Assembly (NCBI GenBank): GCA_963383645.1
Contig: OY726559.1
Coordinates: forward strand, 126,856,721 to 126,920,720
Reading direction: 5' to 3'
DNA: 64,000 bases
DNA from: Muscardinus avellanarius
Lineage: Eukaryota > Chordata > Mammalia > Rodentia > Gliridae
A model generated the notes under the pieces. That model worked only from the letters and a program-made list of their open reading frames with translations, was not told the DNA's origin and ran no database searches. The translations under genes were made by a program, and so were the position numbers. Below are positions 22,331 to 31,649 of the stretch, piece by piece (positions within the stretch are counted from its first letter, which is position 1; each line of letters starts with the position of its first letter).

Positions 22331-23269
22331 TTGATGTTCCCTTGAGGTCTGAATTCTTTAAACAAGAGACTCAGAACTATTTTGAAGATGTGTGACTGTT
22401 TTCACCCAAAGTCATTGCCTCTAGTGTCAGAAAGGCCTTGGGGACAGACCTTCTGTACTTCCATCCGAGGCTCAGCCAGAGGCCCAGCCTTCTCACATGG
22501 AAATTCTTGACATGAAAAGATGCTCAATGTAAATTATTACAAGGATAAAGAAAATTCAAAGCAAATGTTAACAGAGGTCCACTTCCAGGGGTGGAACAAT
22601 AGGTATTCCGAGCAAGGGGAATTTGGAAGTTGACTTTCTGGGACTCACTTTATTGTACTTTTAACATCTGACCATTATGGTCTCACGATGATGGGGTAAA
22701 ATGTACATCATGCAATTTTCCAAAGACTTTTTTCCGAGCAGTAAATAAGCTAGCATATTTAAAGCACTTAGCAGAAGGGGTGACCATTAGAAGACATCAG
22801 CAATAGATGGCTATGATTAGTGAAGCTTGTAAATTGTAGTCTATTCTCTTTTCCTTCCCTTACTACCTGGAGCATTTCATTCTTCCTTTCTGTGCTGCTT
22901 GCAAACTTTCAACTTCCCCTCACTATTTTCTTGAATCAAATACTTTTCTTCTCTGTATTCATTTTTTTTTTGTTCCAAAGATAGCATTACACTTGGAGGC
23001 TAGTGGGATCTGAATGGTTAACCTGGAGCAGAAAAATACAGTGTCAATATTTAGAGTGGCACTATTTGACCGAGGGTGGTTTTTCCCTCCTCAGAGTAAT
23101 TACTCTGTGTTTGGATTCTCGGTTTTCATAAAAGAAACTTGGCTGGCTAGCTATTACATATACCAAATGAAGCCTAAGCTTGTGTAAATGTTGAATAATG
23201 AATTAAAATGAAATTGCCGCTTGCGACAGGCCTTCCAGGTCTAGTGTAGTTTTGGAGGCAATGGTGTCT
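22331..23269. other. No recognised gene or repeat
   Basis: Unique-looking sequence with only short frames on both strands. The end (23200-23269, with GCCGCTTGCGACAGG) is CpG-containing, which is uncommon in this window. Confidence 0.35.
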
Positions 23270-23575
23270 CTGTCAACTTGCGTGAGGGGAAACGTCAGAG
23301 TTGCCACATAGCAACGACCTCGTCACAATTCCATTTGGCTGAAAAGTGGAGTCCGTCCCAGAGATAAGCAGGAGCTGTTCCTTCATGAGTGCCCCTTCCT
23401 GTACATACCGGCCATCCAAATCTTGACTTGGGCACCGATGACTCTCAGGAGGACAAGGTCCTGGAACCTGGCACCTGGATGTTGATGGTACAGATTGGAA
23501 ATGGTCACGTCTTTCAGGGAACATTGAAAGGTGTCTTTGTATTTGACAAAGAAGCTTTCAAACATGTATTAGAGA
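23270..23575 (-). pseudogene. Unidentified coding-like segment, broken frame
   Basis: On the minus strand a frame starting at 23565 reads MFESFFVKYKDTFQCSLKDV then RFQDLVLLRVIGAQVKIW and stops at 23383. A second minus frame covers 23524-23273 and reads RYVQEGALMKEQLLLISGTD. Together they look like one protein segment broken by a +1/-1 shift near 23430-23445. The composition (hydrophobic/charged alternation, several CpGs) is more coding-like than its surroundings. I do not recognise the family. There is no A-tail or target duplication to show a processed pseudogene, so it could also be a conserved non-coding element. Confidence 0.25.
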
Positions 23576-24104
23576 GATGATTGGTAAAAGTTACTGTATT
23601 CAACATTAGTCAGGGATATCTAAAGTCCTCATATGCTTAAATTTGGTTTTATTCTATAAGACCCAATCTCTACTAAGCATCACTAAGTGACAAATAAATA
23701 TCAATCAATATAATCCATGTAAATGTGTTTTTAGTTCTTAGGTAAATAAATAGAAAGTTAAGGGGTAATGAACAGAGGGGCCAATAGAAGAAATGTCAAG
23801 TGGAAAGGTGGAACAACTTATTTGGGGCATGGTAGAGTATGTACTTAATCTAATTGAAACGGAGAGAGCTTAGTGCTAATATGTAGACGATATTCTCAAT
23901 TAGACTAATCAAGGTTTTTTTTTAATTTTTTCTAAAAAAAAGTTAATGTTCCTTTTTTATCTTAGGCTTGCCCCTGGTCACAAAGCCTCAAGGTCCGCCA
24001 ACCTCTGCCAAAGGTGTTTTGTCATCGCAGTAAGCTAGATCAGGAACTGAGCTAATCCAGCTTGGTTTGATGTGGCAAATATGTGTATATGTGTCTTTTA
24101 CTGT
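23576..24104. other. No recognised gene or repeat
   Basis: AT-rich sequence, nothing supported. Confidence 0.35.
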
Positions 24105-24300
24105 GCAAGAAATGAGACATACAAGTGAAGATGTCCCTACTTTCAAGGAACTCATGGATCTGATAAGAAGATAGACCTGTAATTAATGATGAGCTTACTC
24201 TGTGAGCTCAAGTTTTCATGGTGCTATGGAGAAAGGAAGTTGAAACAATGCGGCTCTGAAATTCCTGTTTAAAGAGGTGGAGGGATTTGCATTTGCTGGG
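24105..24300 (-). mobile_element. L2 3' end, antisense
   Basis: GATGTCCCTACTTTCAAGGA, then ACTCATGGATCTGATAAG, then TGGTGCTATGGAGAAAGGA follow the order of the antisense L2 3' end. Ancient and diverged. Confidence 0.6.
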
Positions 24301-24609
24301 GCAAGATACAGAGGTGGTAGCAAATAAAGCTACAGGATACCAAGGTAAATTTGAATTTCAGATAAACAACATATAATGCTTCTAGCATAAGTATATCCCA
24401 TGCAATACTGTAAATAGTCTTTGTGTTATTTATTAGAAATTCATGTTTAACTGGGAATCTTATATATTTTATGTAGCAGACCTAAGGGTAAAAGACTTGC
24501 CTTGCAGCTTTAATTGCTTTACATTTTTCCAAAGACTGAGAATGTCAAGGTTAGAAAAGGCTTACTGGATGGGAGATTCTGGGACTGGGTTTTGAAGATT
24601 TAAAATGAA

Positions 24610-24775
24610 ATTTTATTATTCAAAGTGTAATCTATAGAACACCTTGGAGTTTGCTGGAAATCTGGAAATGCAGAATGGCAGTCCCCACTCCAAACCTAGA
24701 GACTCAGAATCTGCATTTTAACGAGATTTTCAGGTGACTCATATGCATATCAATGTTTGAGAGCCCCTGGTCTAG
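24610..24775 (+). mobile_element. MER5-type hAT-Charlie DNA transposon
   Basis: TATTCAAAGTGTAATCTATA, CTGGAAATGCAGAATGGCAG, ACTCAGAATCTGCATTTTAA and CAATGTTTGAGAGCCCCTGG match the MER5 layout in order, including both ends. It is a non-autonomous fossil. Confidence 0.75.
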
Positions 24776-25351
24776 ATGGAAAACAGCAGGGAGCAAGTAT
24801 GTTCATTTGCTTTCTTACAATAAGATTTTTACTACAGATATATAGTGTGTAATGGTATGGTTGGCTATAGAAAGTCCCCTGAAGAGCCCATGTATTATTA
24901 ATGCTCAGAGTTGATATAATAAGGCCATGAGATTGTAATCTCATCAGTGGATAAATCCACTGTGATGGATTTCCTGGGTAGGGTGTGGCTGGAGGAGGTG
25001 GTTCCCTGAGGATGAGGCCTTGGGGATTACATATGGTCCCTCCTTCCCTTGCTCTTTTCCTTCTGGCCTCCAAGAAATGAGAGCATCATGTTGTTCTCCC
25101 CTTGCTCTGCCTTCCATTGCCATGCCCTGAGCTCTGCAGACCTGGCCTAACACTGACTACAGCAGTAAGAATCTTTACTTAAACAGTATACATCTAACCA
25201 ATAACATTATTGGTAATATTTTATATATCTCTCCATTATTATAACATATATATCCATACCATAACATCATATAGTATACTTTTAATATATGTAATAATAT
25301 CATTTATTTGTTTATTTAGTGATATGCATATGAGTCACCTGTAAATCTTGT
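24776..25351. other. No recognised gene or repeat
   Basis: Unique-looking sequence. A TA-rich run occurs at about 25190-25300. Confidence 0.35.
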
Positions 25352-25570
25352 TAAATTTGTTTATTTGTTTATTTATTTAGTGGTACTGAAGATTGATCCC
25401 AGGGGTATTCTACCTCCAAGCTATCCTCTCAGCCCTATTTTTTAATTCCTTATTTTTAAACAGGGTCTCACTAAGTTGCAGAGGATCTCACTAAATCACT
25501 GAGGCTGTGATCCTTCTGTCTCAGCCTCCCAAGTACTGAGATTATGAGCCTGTGCCACCATGCCTGAATT
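25352..25570 (-). mobile_element. B1-dID-type SINE, old copy
   Basis: (TTTA)n tail complement, reversed box GGGGTATTCTACCTCCAAGC, linker TCTCACTAAGTTGCAGAGGA and reversed B1 half ending GCCTGTGCCACCATGCCTG. Confidence 0.92.
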
Positions 25571-25818
25571 ATTTATTTATTTTTAAAAAAGAAATGTAAA
25601 AATACGCTAAACAGTTTGGTAGTCTCCGTGTGAAAAATGAGTTACTTGTTTGATCTTCTCTTACACACACAACCTCACTTACTACTATCTTGTATTTTAT
25701 TATTTTTTGCACTGATACTCTTTTCTCCATTATAGGAAGAAAGTAGTCTACCTCACTTTTAACTAACAAGAGTTATATTCTGTTAGAAGGTCAGAAGTTT
25801 AAAGACATAAAAGCTCGA

Positions 25819-25908
25819 TTAAAGAATACTGTTGTTTCACTATTGTTCAATAAGTGTTTTAGTGTACAGTGGGTTGTACCCTTCATGAGCATAATTTTAC
25901 CATTCATC
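25819..25908. repeat. Left copy of a 90-bp direct repeat
   Basis: The sequence from TTAAAGAATACTGTTGTTTC to TTTTACCATTCATC recurs at 29392-29476 with three substitutions and a 5-bp length difference. The two copies lie on either side of the composite element at 26.1-29.0 kb. Confidence 0.93.
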
Positions 25909-26045
25909 AGGCAGTACTTCTGTGTTTTACAACTGAGAAAACTACTGCCTGAGAGCTTGAGTACCTACAAGTTTCAAAGACAGGAATCTAGCCCAAGCGA
26001 ATCTGATACAAAGACTCATGCGTTTTCACCACTTCATTCACCTAA
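25840..26045 (-). mobile_element. MIR SINE fragment
   Basis: TTTTACAACTGAGAAAACTA, GAGAGCTTGAGTACCTACAA and AGGAATCTAGCCCAAGCGA resemble the antisense MIR core. It overlaps the left copy of the direct repeat, but the other copy lacks this continuation. Confidence 0.55.
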
Positions 26046-26329
26046 ATGGTAACTGTAAACTAAGTGCAAACTTTTTAATTTTTAAAAACTTAGAAAACTG
26101 GAGGCAGGGCAAGCTGGTGGCAGCCATGGTCACAGTGCAATCGTGGCCACCGAAAAGAACATGCATTCCTTGGAGAAGCCCTGGACACCAGATTTTGGTT
26201 TAATATCTGATTGGGACAACCTAAGGAGACATTTCCAGCCATGTCTTTCTATCTAGAATACAGGAGAGAGAGTGGATAATGGCAGAACTGGAAGCAAGAT
26301 GACAAGGTACCTGCCATGCAAGAAAAGTG

Positions 26330-26670
26330 ATTTTTGGAAGAACATCCCAAAAGAGATTAGAGAAAAGACCACTTCAACCACGCATGCTGGGGACTCTTGA
26401 CAACATACCTTGTGAGAAAAATGATCTGGGCATGGTGGAGGGAGCCCAGCCTTGTCCCAGGGAACTCAGAGCACCTGGCTGCCATGCTCCTCTATGCCAT
26501 GCTGGGGGCTGTTATATGCTCAGAACAGCAGAGCCTGCTCTATCTGGTGAGGCTATGGGCCTCTACTCTTGGACGGGAGATAAAATCCATTGCTGCTGAT
26601 TGCTCAATCTCACCTCTTCAAAAAAAAAAAAAAAACACATACTGTCTTCTCTTATTAAAAAATATTGGAG
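26330..26670 (+). repeat. Spacer copy 1 with internal A-run
   Basis: This is homologous to 27440-27793: GAGGGAGCCC, CATGCTCCTCT, CAGCAGAGCCTGCT, GGGCCTCTAC and TCTTATTAAAAAA occur in the same order in both. It ends in 16 As (26620-26635), then CACATACTGTCTTCTC, immediately before the first monomer. Confidence 0.8.
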
Positions 26671-27535
26671 AGGGGCCAAGATGGCGACAGCAGCATCCAG
26701 GATTCAGGAGATGCAGACAAACCCTATCCAATTCACCTTGAACTTTTGGAAAAAAATCTCCGCAAAAGGGTATTGCTCCTGCCGCACATGCTTAAGAATT
26801 CTGGACATCATACCATGTAAGGAAGTTGCTCAGTGGAGAAGCAGGAGGAAGGCGGTGGTGGCAGAGGCAGCAGCAGCCAGTATTTGGGAGAGGCAGATAT
26901 CTGATCCAATCCATCTTGAACTTTAGAAGAAATTGCACCAAAGGTAGGCTGCTACAGCCGCACATGCTCAGGAGTTCTGGACAACATGCTGTGTGGGAAA
27001 AGTGTTTGGAAAAGAACTGAGATGGTGGTGGCAGTGGTGGTGGTGGTGGCCAGTATTTGGGAGAGGCAGAGAACTGATCCAATTAACCTGGATCTTTTGA
27101 AGAAATCTCCCCAAAGGTAGAATGCTACTGCCGCACATGCTCGGGAATTTGGGACAACATGCTGTGTGAAAAAGGTGCTCAGAAGAGAACCAAGATGGCA
27201 GTGGCAGTGGTAGTGGTGGCCAGTATTTGGGAGAGGCAGAGATCCAATCCAATCTACCTTAAAATTTTAAAGAAATCTCCCCAAAGGTACACTGCTACTG
27301 CCACACATGCTCAGGAATTCTGGAAAACATGCGGTGTGGGAAAGGTGTTCAGGAGAGAACCGAGATGGCGGTGGCAGCAGCGGCGGTGGTGGTGACCAGT
27401 ATTTGGAGGGGCAGACAGATCCAGTCCAATCCACCTTGAACTTTTGAGGAAATCTCCCCAAAAGTGGTCTGCTCCTGCCACACATGCCTGGGAATTCTGG
27501 ACAACATGTTAAGTGGTAAAAGGGTTTGGGGTATA
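26671..27535 (+). repeat. Five ~172-bp tandem monomers, L1-promoter-like
   Basis: The anchor CAGTATTTGG occurs at 26878, 27051, 27221 and 27397 (steps of 173, 170 and 176); a diverged match at 26698 marks the first unit. Each unit runs: GATGGCGGTGGCAG-like core, CCAGTATTTGGGAGAGGCAG, CCAATCCACCTTGAACTTTT, CTCCCCAAAGGTAG, GCCGCACATGCTCAGGAATT, GACAACATGCTGTGTGGG. Four units keep the (A)AGATGG core typical of YY1 sites in L1 promoters; unit 2 lost the 'AT'. Open frames here are by-products of the repeat. Confidence 0.9.
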
Positions 27536-27793
27536 TCAGAGGGAGCCCCGCATAGCTGGGTTGGGCCACCACGCTGCGTGTTCTGGGAGACATCAGCCCT
27601 CATGGCCACCATGCTCCTCTGCACAGTGCTAGAGGCCAGGGTGCACATGGAGCAGCAGAGCCTGCTTTCTGAAGTGAAGCTGTGGACCTCTACCTTCGGA
27701 GGGGAGACAAAATTCATTGCCACTAGGTATTCGGGGTCCCAGCTTTTGCAAAAGCCATGTACTTATTTCTCATATTAAAAAAAAAGGAAGAAC
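27536..27793 (+). repeat. Spacer copy 2
   Basis: Downstream copy of the spacer, collinear with copy 1 but diverged. It keeps CATGCTCCTCT, GCAGAGCCTGCTT, CCTCTACCTTCGGAGG and TCTCATATTAAAAAAAA. A frame shared by both copies (QQSLL..V.LW.ST) is seen, without other evidence for coding. Confidence 0.75.
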
Positions 27794-27972
27794 ACCGGGT
27801 GTGGTGGCACATGCTTGTAATCCCCTGAGCTTGGGAAGCGAGACAGGAGGATCACACAGGTTCGAAGCCAGCCTCGCTGGCTTAAGAAACCCTGTTTCTA
27901 AATAAAAATATAAAAAAATAGGTCTTTGGGAGTGTATCCCAGAGGTAGAAGGGTTTCCAGGAACCCCAGTAC
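27794..27972 (+). mobile_element. B1-dID SINE, short-linker, inside the composite
   Basis: CACCGGGTGTGGTGGCACAT start, CTCGCTGGCTTAAGAAACCC linker, AAGGGTTTCCAGGAACCCCA end. It either inserted later into the composite or is part of it. The only flanking repeat is a weak GGAAG, so this cannot be decided here. Confidence 0.92.
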
Positions 27973-28000
27973 CCCCCCCCCCCACACACACACACACGGG
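27971..28000. repeat. (C)n(CA)n tract
   Basis: Fourteen Cs followed by about eight CA units at the SINE's 3' end. A poly-C run here is unusual among the window's SINE tails. Confidence 0.93.
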
Positions 28001-28058
28001 AAGTAAAAAGGGAACAAAGGGAAAATCTGTAGACGACCTGCTCACAGTGACAGAGACC

Positions 28059-28572
28059 AGATCCTGCTGCACAGTAAGGCCAGTGCCAGGGCCTCTGAGG
28101 CCAGGATAGGAGCCTGCCAGGTGGTGAGGCTGGTTCTGGGGCCAGTGAGGCCAGGGATTGGAGCCTGCCATGAGGTAAGGCCTGTGCTGGGGCCAGGAAG
28201 GCCAGGATAGGAGCCTGCCTTAAGGAAAGGTCTGTGCCAGGGCCAGTGAGGTCAGCATTGGAGCCTCCCATGAGGCAAGGCCGGTGCTGGGGCCAGTGAG
28301 GTTGGGATCAGAGCCTCCCATGAGGCAATGCCGGTGCTGGGGCCAGCAAGGCCAGGATAGGAGCCTGCCATGAGGCAAGGTCAGTGCTGGGCCATCAAGG
28401 CTGAGATCTGAGCCTGCTGTGAGGCAAGGCTGGTGCTGGGGCCAGTGAGGCAGGGATCAGAGCCTTCCATGAGGCAAGGCCAGTGCTGGGGCCACCAAGG
28501 ATGAGATCAGAGCCTGCCAAATGGCATGACCAGTGCCGGGGCCTTCAAGAGTGGGATCGGAGCCTACAATGC
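28059..28572. repeat. 50-bp minisatellite, about 11 units
   Basis: The anchor GAGCCTGCC (or a one-base variant) is found at 28110, 28161, 28211, 28261, 28311, 28361, 28410, 28460, 28510 and 28560, a very regular 49-51 bp step; a degenerate first unit begins at 28059. The unit includes ATGAGGCAAGGCC and GGTGCTGGGGCCAGTGAGG. The period is not a multiple of three, so the overlapping 129- and 133-codon minus frames are artefacts. Confidence 0.96.
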
Positions 28573-28574
28573 GG

Positions 28575-28955
28575 CATCCATAGAGAAATATCACAGAAAA
28601 TAAAAAATCACATGCTTTCCCTAATATGCAAAAACTAGGAAGAAATGGGTACTAGGCGGAAATCTAGTTGAAGAAAGCACCCTATGGAGGAGCAATTAAG
28701 GTGACCTATCAGGGCAGATGGGATGGGGAAAGATGGAATCTCTTTAAAGCTCATGATGTACTTAAACAAATATATCAAAGTCAATCACTAAATCAAGCAT
28801 GGGATCGAGGGAGGGGGAGGAAATGGGATGGGGATTTGATAAAGGCCAATTGGATGATGAATGCTTGTACATCTTCACAAGTCCGGTATGCCCCTGAGAT
28901 GTTTGACTGCAATGCACCAATAAAAATATATTTAAAAAATTAAAAATAAATCATT
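28575..28955 (+). mobile_element. L1 3' UTR at the end of the composite
   Basis: AAATATCACAGAAAATAAAA and TTTCCCTAATATGCAAAAAC resemble the start of an L1 3' UTR. Then come GAGCAATTAAGGTGACCTAT, a purine tract (GAGGGAGGGGGAGGAAATGG) and the terminal AATGCACCAATAAAA. It is collinear with 16930-17262. Confidence 0.85.
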
Positions 28956-28979
28956 CCACTTTCTCTTTTCAGAAAAAAA
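28919..28979 (+). promoter_or_regulatory. Tandem AATAAA signals and second A-run
   Basis: AATAAA occurs at 28919-28924 and again at 28945-28950. About 22 bp after the second there is a run of seven As (28973-28979). That is the normal distance from signal to cleavage, so a transcript may have read past the first tail and been polyadenylated here. Confidence 0.45.
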
Positions 28980-28987
28980 CTTAGAAA

Positions 28988-30370
28988 TTTCAGATTAGGC
29001 AAATTTTGCTTTAGATACCTAGACATTTTAGATAGCCAAGACTTTTGTTTCATTGGTCCTGTTTTGGTTTAGTTTGGTTCTTGGGCTAAGAAGCATTAAC
29101 TTGCTAATATATATAGTTTGGGTTCTACATTTTTTGTGCATATGTAAGCCTGGAGCTCACTGTTGGCTTAAAGTTTCCCCTTCTCTTTACTTATCTCAAT
29201 TTCACCCCTTCTCCAAGGCCCAGCCCCTTATCCAGTTTTTTGTTCTTATTGATTCTGCCTGGTTTTCTACCTTCCCTCCAGCAGTAGAATCTTTCACAAA
29301 ATAAAACTGAAGTAGTATGCACAAGCCCAATTTAAAAAGAGAAGTAAATCCCTGGGTTGCCTATCCTATATCCTCCAAACCATTCTTTTGGTTAAAGAAT
29401 ACTGTTGTTTCACTATTGTTCAATAAGTTTAGTACAGTGGGTTGTACCCTGCATAATCATAATTTTACCATTCATCGGTTTCTCCCGCATCTCCTAAAGA
29501 TCCCTTTGGAGGGTGAGGACATAGTTTTAGGGGGAAATTGATCTGTCCCACTTGTATTGTCATCTCAGTTTGTTGTCCCACACATGTCTCTCTTTCCCAA
29601 TAAGTGAAAACTCCTTCAAGGTGGAGAATATTAATAATTATGGCCACCACATCACATCCAAAACCCAAGACAGGGCTATAGTGTTTCTGGGTACCAGAGG
29701 TTGAAGGCTAACCCTGAAGAACCTAGATTATAGTCATTTTACACTTTTGCTTCTCTTCCCATGATTCATAACACAGTGCCTTCACATAAAATATGTTTAA
29801 TCAATTCCATACATGCTGATTAATTGACTGCTATATGGAGTTAAGTGGATCATTTTAATCTTGTTGGCTGAAATATATTTATTTAAATTGCAGAAATTGA
29901 TTGTACTCTTTATAATAGCATGTTGTCAGTGAATAATGATTTTAAAATTTAGACATAGCAGGAATAAGAATAGCCTACAAAATAGCTGTCATTAAATTTA
30001 CAGGTTGTAGTACTGCTGTAGAAATAAATACAAAGCTGGAGAGGATATGTTATATGTATTTGAATTCTGTGAGGAAGTTTTGTTTGGATATTCTCATTTT
30101 TTAAGCATTTAAGAGTTCTTCTAATACCTTAAGGATACATAATTAAATCCAATAAGCCAGGTAATCACAGTAATGAAAACATTGCTGAAAATTCTGATAG
30201 ATGTATGAATTGGTGTCCTAGTTGTAAATAGAAAGCTCTGTCTTATAGAAAACGGTGGCTTTTTCAAAGTCTAACTAAAACAACTAGAATGTTCATTCAA
30301 TCATTCATCTATTCATTAATTCACCAAATACTTGTGTCAGGCTTCTTGCTAAATGAAGGCAATTGTACTT

Positions 30371-30371
<1 letters not shown>
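28988..30371. other. No recognised gene; holds the right direct-repeat copy
   Basis: Unique-looking sequence apart from the repeat at 29392-29476. Frames of 60-83 codons show no domains. Confidence 0.4.
29392..29476. repeat. Right copy of the 90-bp direct repeat
   Basis: About 96% identical to 25819-25908 over the aligned bases, in the same orientation. The MIR sequence that follows the left copy is absent here, so the duplicated block ends abruptly. Confidence 0.93.

Positions 30372-30428
<57 letters not shown>
30372..30428. repeat. (AT)n microsatellite
   Basis: About 27 nearly uninterrupted AT units. Confidence 0.97.
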
Positions 30429-30429
<1 letters not shown>

Positions 30430-30431
<2 letters not shown>

Positions 30432-31349
30432 CTGACCCTGAAGCATGATGCTGGTCATTTAAGATGTTGGAGCACAGCCACCTCTTTCTGCACTTCAAGT
30501 CGTTGGTTTATTTGCTGGGATTTCTCGGAGCTATGGAGCTGGCAGTTGCAGTTTGGGCTAGTGGCCTGAGATGGTTCAGGCCACCACACCAGGTCAGCCA
30601 TGCTCTGGGGCTCCTTGCTGCAGATCTCACAATGTGAGTTTCGGATATTCTTCTGCCATGATTCCCTTTTTTGTGTTTTCATTCTTAAGTGTCTTTGTTG
30701 AACACAAAGTGGTCAGAGGTGAGAGAGGGGTACAAACACTCCATAAAGTGGGTCTATTAGCTGACAGTAGGTTACAGAGGAAATGAGAAATATTGGAATA
30801 TACTCTAGAAGCTACTACAGATAGCAGACATTATACAGCCCCTGTATATGTAAATTAACGGTACTGCTTTATTATTATTTTTGCCTTTGATTTATTTTTA
30901 CAATTGTAAGATTTTTTACTTCTTTGCTTTTGTTTTTATATGCAGTTTGTTTGCTCCCTTCCCCACTCCTTTTACAGGCTTCCTTCCTCTATCCTGTCTA
31001 CTGTGTCCTCAAAACTTTTTTTCCCTTACTATATCTCCTTGTTTTATCCTCAAGGTATTTCATATCTTCATATCTAAATACTCTATATTAACTACAAGAA
31101 TTGTACTATATCACCATCTCTCATTTTTAACCAGATACTACCTTATTATACTTAAATCTTATTCAACTTAATCATATCCTCTACTATCCTCTACTCCTGT
31201 ATCCATCACTCTAGTTCCTCATCCCTCACTTAACCTCACCATCGAAAAAAAACATTACTTACTCATGCATGAACCTGCTGATACCTCTAAATCCCTACCG
31301 CTAAGATTGGATCAGATAGGTTATCCACAGATTCACACATAAAAAGAAA
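30430..31349 (+). mobile_element. Possible L1 5' region (weak)
   Basis: This stretch precedes a recognisable ORF1 remnant on the same strand, so it may be that L1's 5' UTR. GGTTCAGGCCACCACACCAG and TTCTGCCATGATTCCC-type words fit no host gene I know. The 30.9-31.2 kb part is pyrimidine-rich. Confidence 0.3.
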
Positions 31350-31649
31350 GATGCCAGTCAACAGAAGCACGAACCTGAGAATTCTGAAATATGAGAATGA
31401 GGAACAGTGAGGAAATAAGGGAAATCTTGAATACTGACCTACAAGAAATGCAAGAAGGAGAATCTTGAATCCTGATCTTCAATATGATGAAAGGCCTCAC
31501 AAAAAGTGTACAGGAAATAAAAGATGAAACAGACATTAAGAAAGAATCAGAAAGAGGCCTGGAATAAAATGAAAGAGTCAATAAATGAAATGAATACAGC
31601 AATAGAAAGAATTTCTGGAAGATTAGATGAAATGGAAAATGAAGACTGA
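31350..31649 (+). pseudogene. L1 ORF1 coiled-coil remnant
   Basis: The plus strand encodes VQEIKDETDIKK and then, one frame over, WNKMKESINEMNTAIERI followed by GRLDEMENED and a stop. This heptad-rich stretch is the N-terminal coiled coil of L1 ORF1p, the trimerising RNA-binding protein of the L1 RNP. Stops and a frame change near 31550 inactivate it. The RRM and C-terminal domains are missing: the sequence passes almost directly into an L1 3' tail. Confidence 0.75.

Larger units (their letters stand above)
26097..28974 (+). mobile_element. Composite L1-linked retroelement (candidate)
   Basis: In order: a GGCAAGCTGGTGGCAGCC start resembling an L1 5' end; a spacer ending in an A-run (26330-26670); five ~172-bp monomers (26671-27535); a second copy of the spacer (to 27793); a short-linker SINE; an 11-unit 50-bp minisatellite; and an L1 3' UTR with AATAAA signals. 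No ORF1 or ORF2 remains. AAAAACTTAGAAA at 26084-26096 recurs at 28975-28987 as a possible target duplication. It may be a non-autonomous, SVA-like composite, or a full-length L1 with tandem promoter monomers that lost its ORFs. The layout is seen directly; the unity of the element is inferred. Confidence 0.5.

Noticed and set aside
26600..27723. Series of 78- to 124-codon frames in the monomer array
   Set aside because: They repeat with the ~172-bp unit, shift frame between units and are shadows of the tandem repeat.
27770..28271. 133- and 129-codon minus-strand frames rich in G, P and A repeats
   Set aside because: They are translations of a 50-bp minisatellite and a SINE. The period is not divisible by three, so no stable protein repeat is encoded.
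28059..28572. CRISPR-like regular repeat array
   Set aside because: The repeats are contiguous with no unique spacers, vary in sequence, and the window is clearly mammalian; it is a minisatellite.
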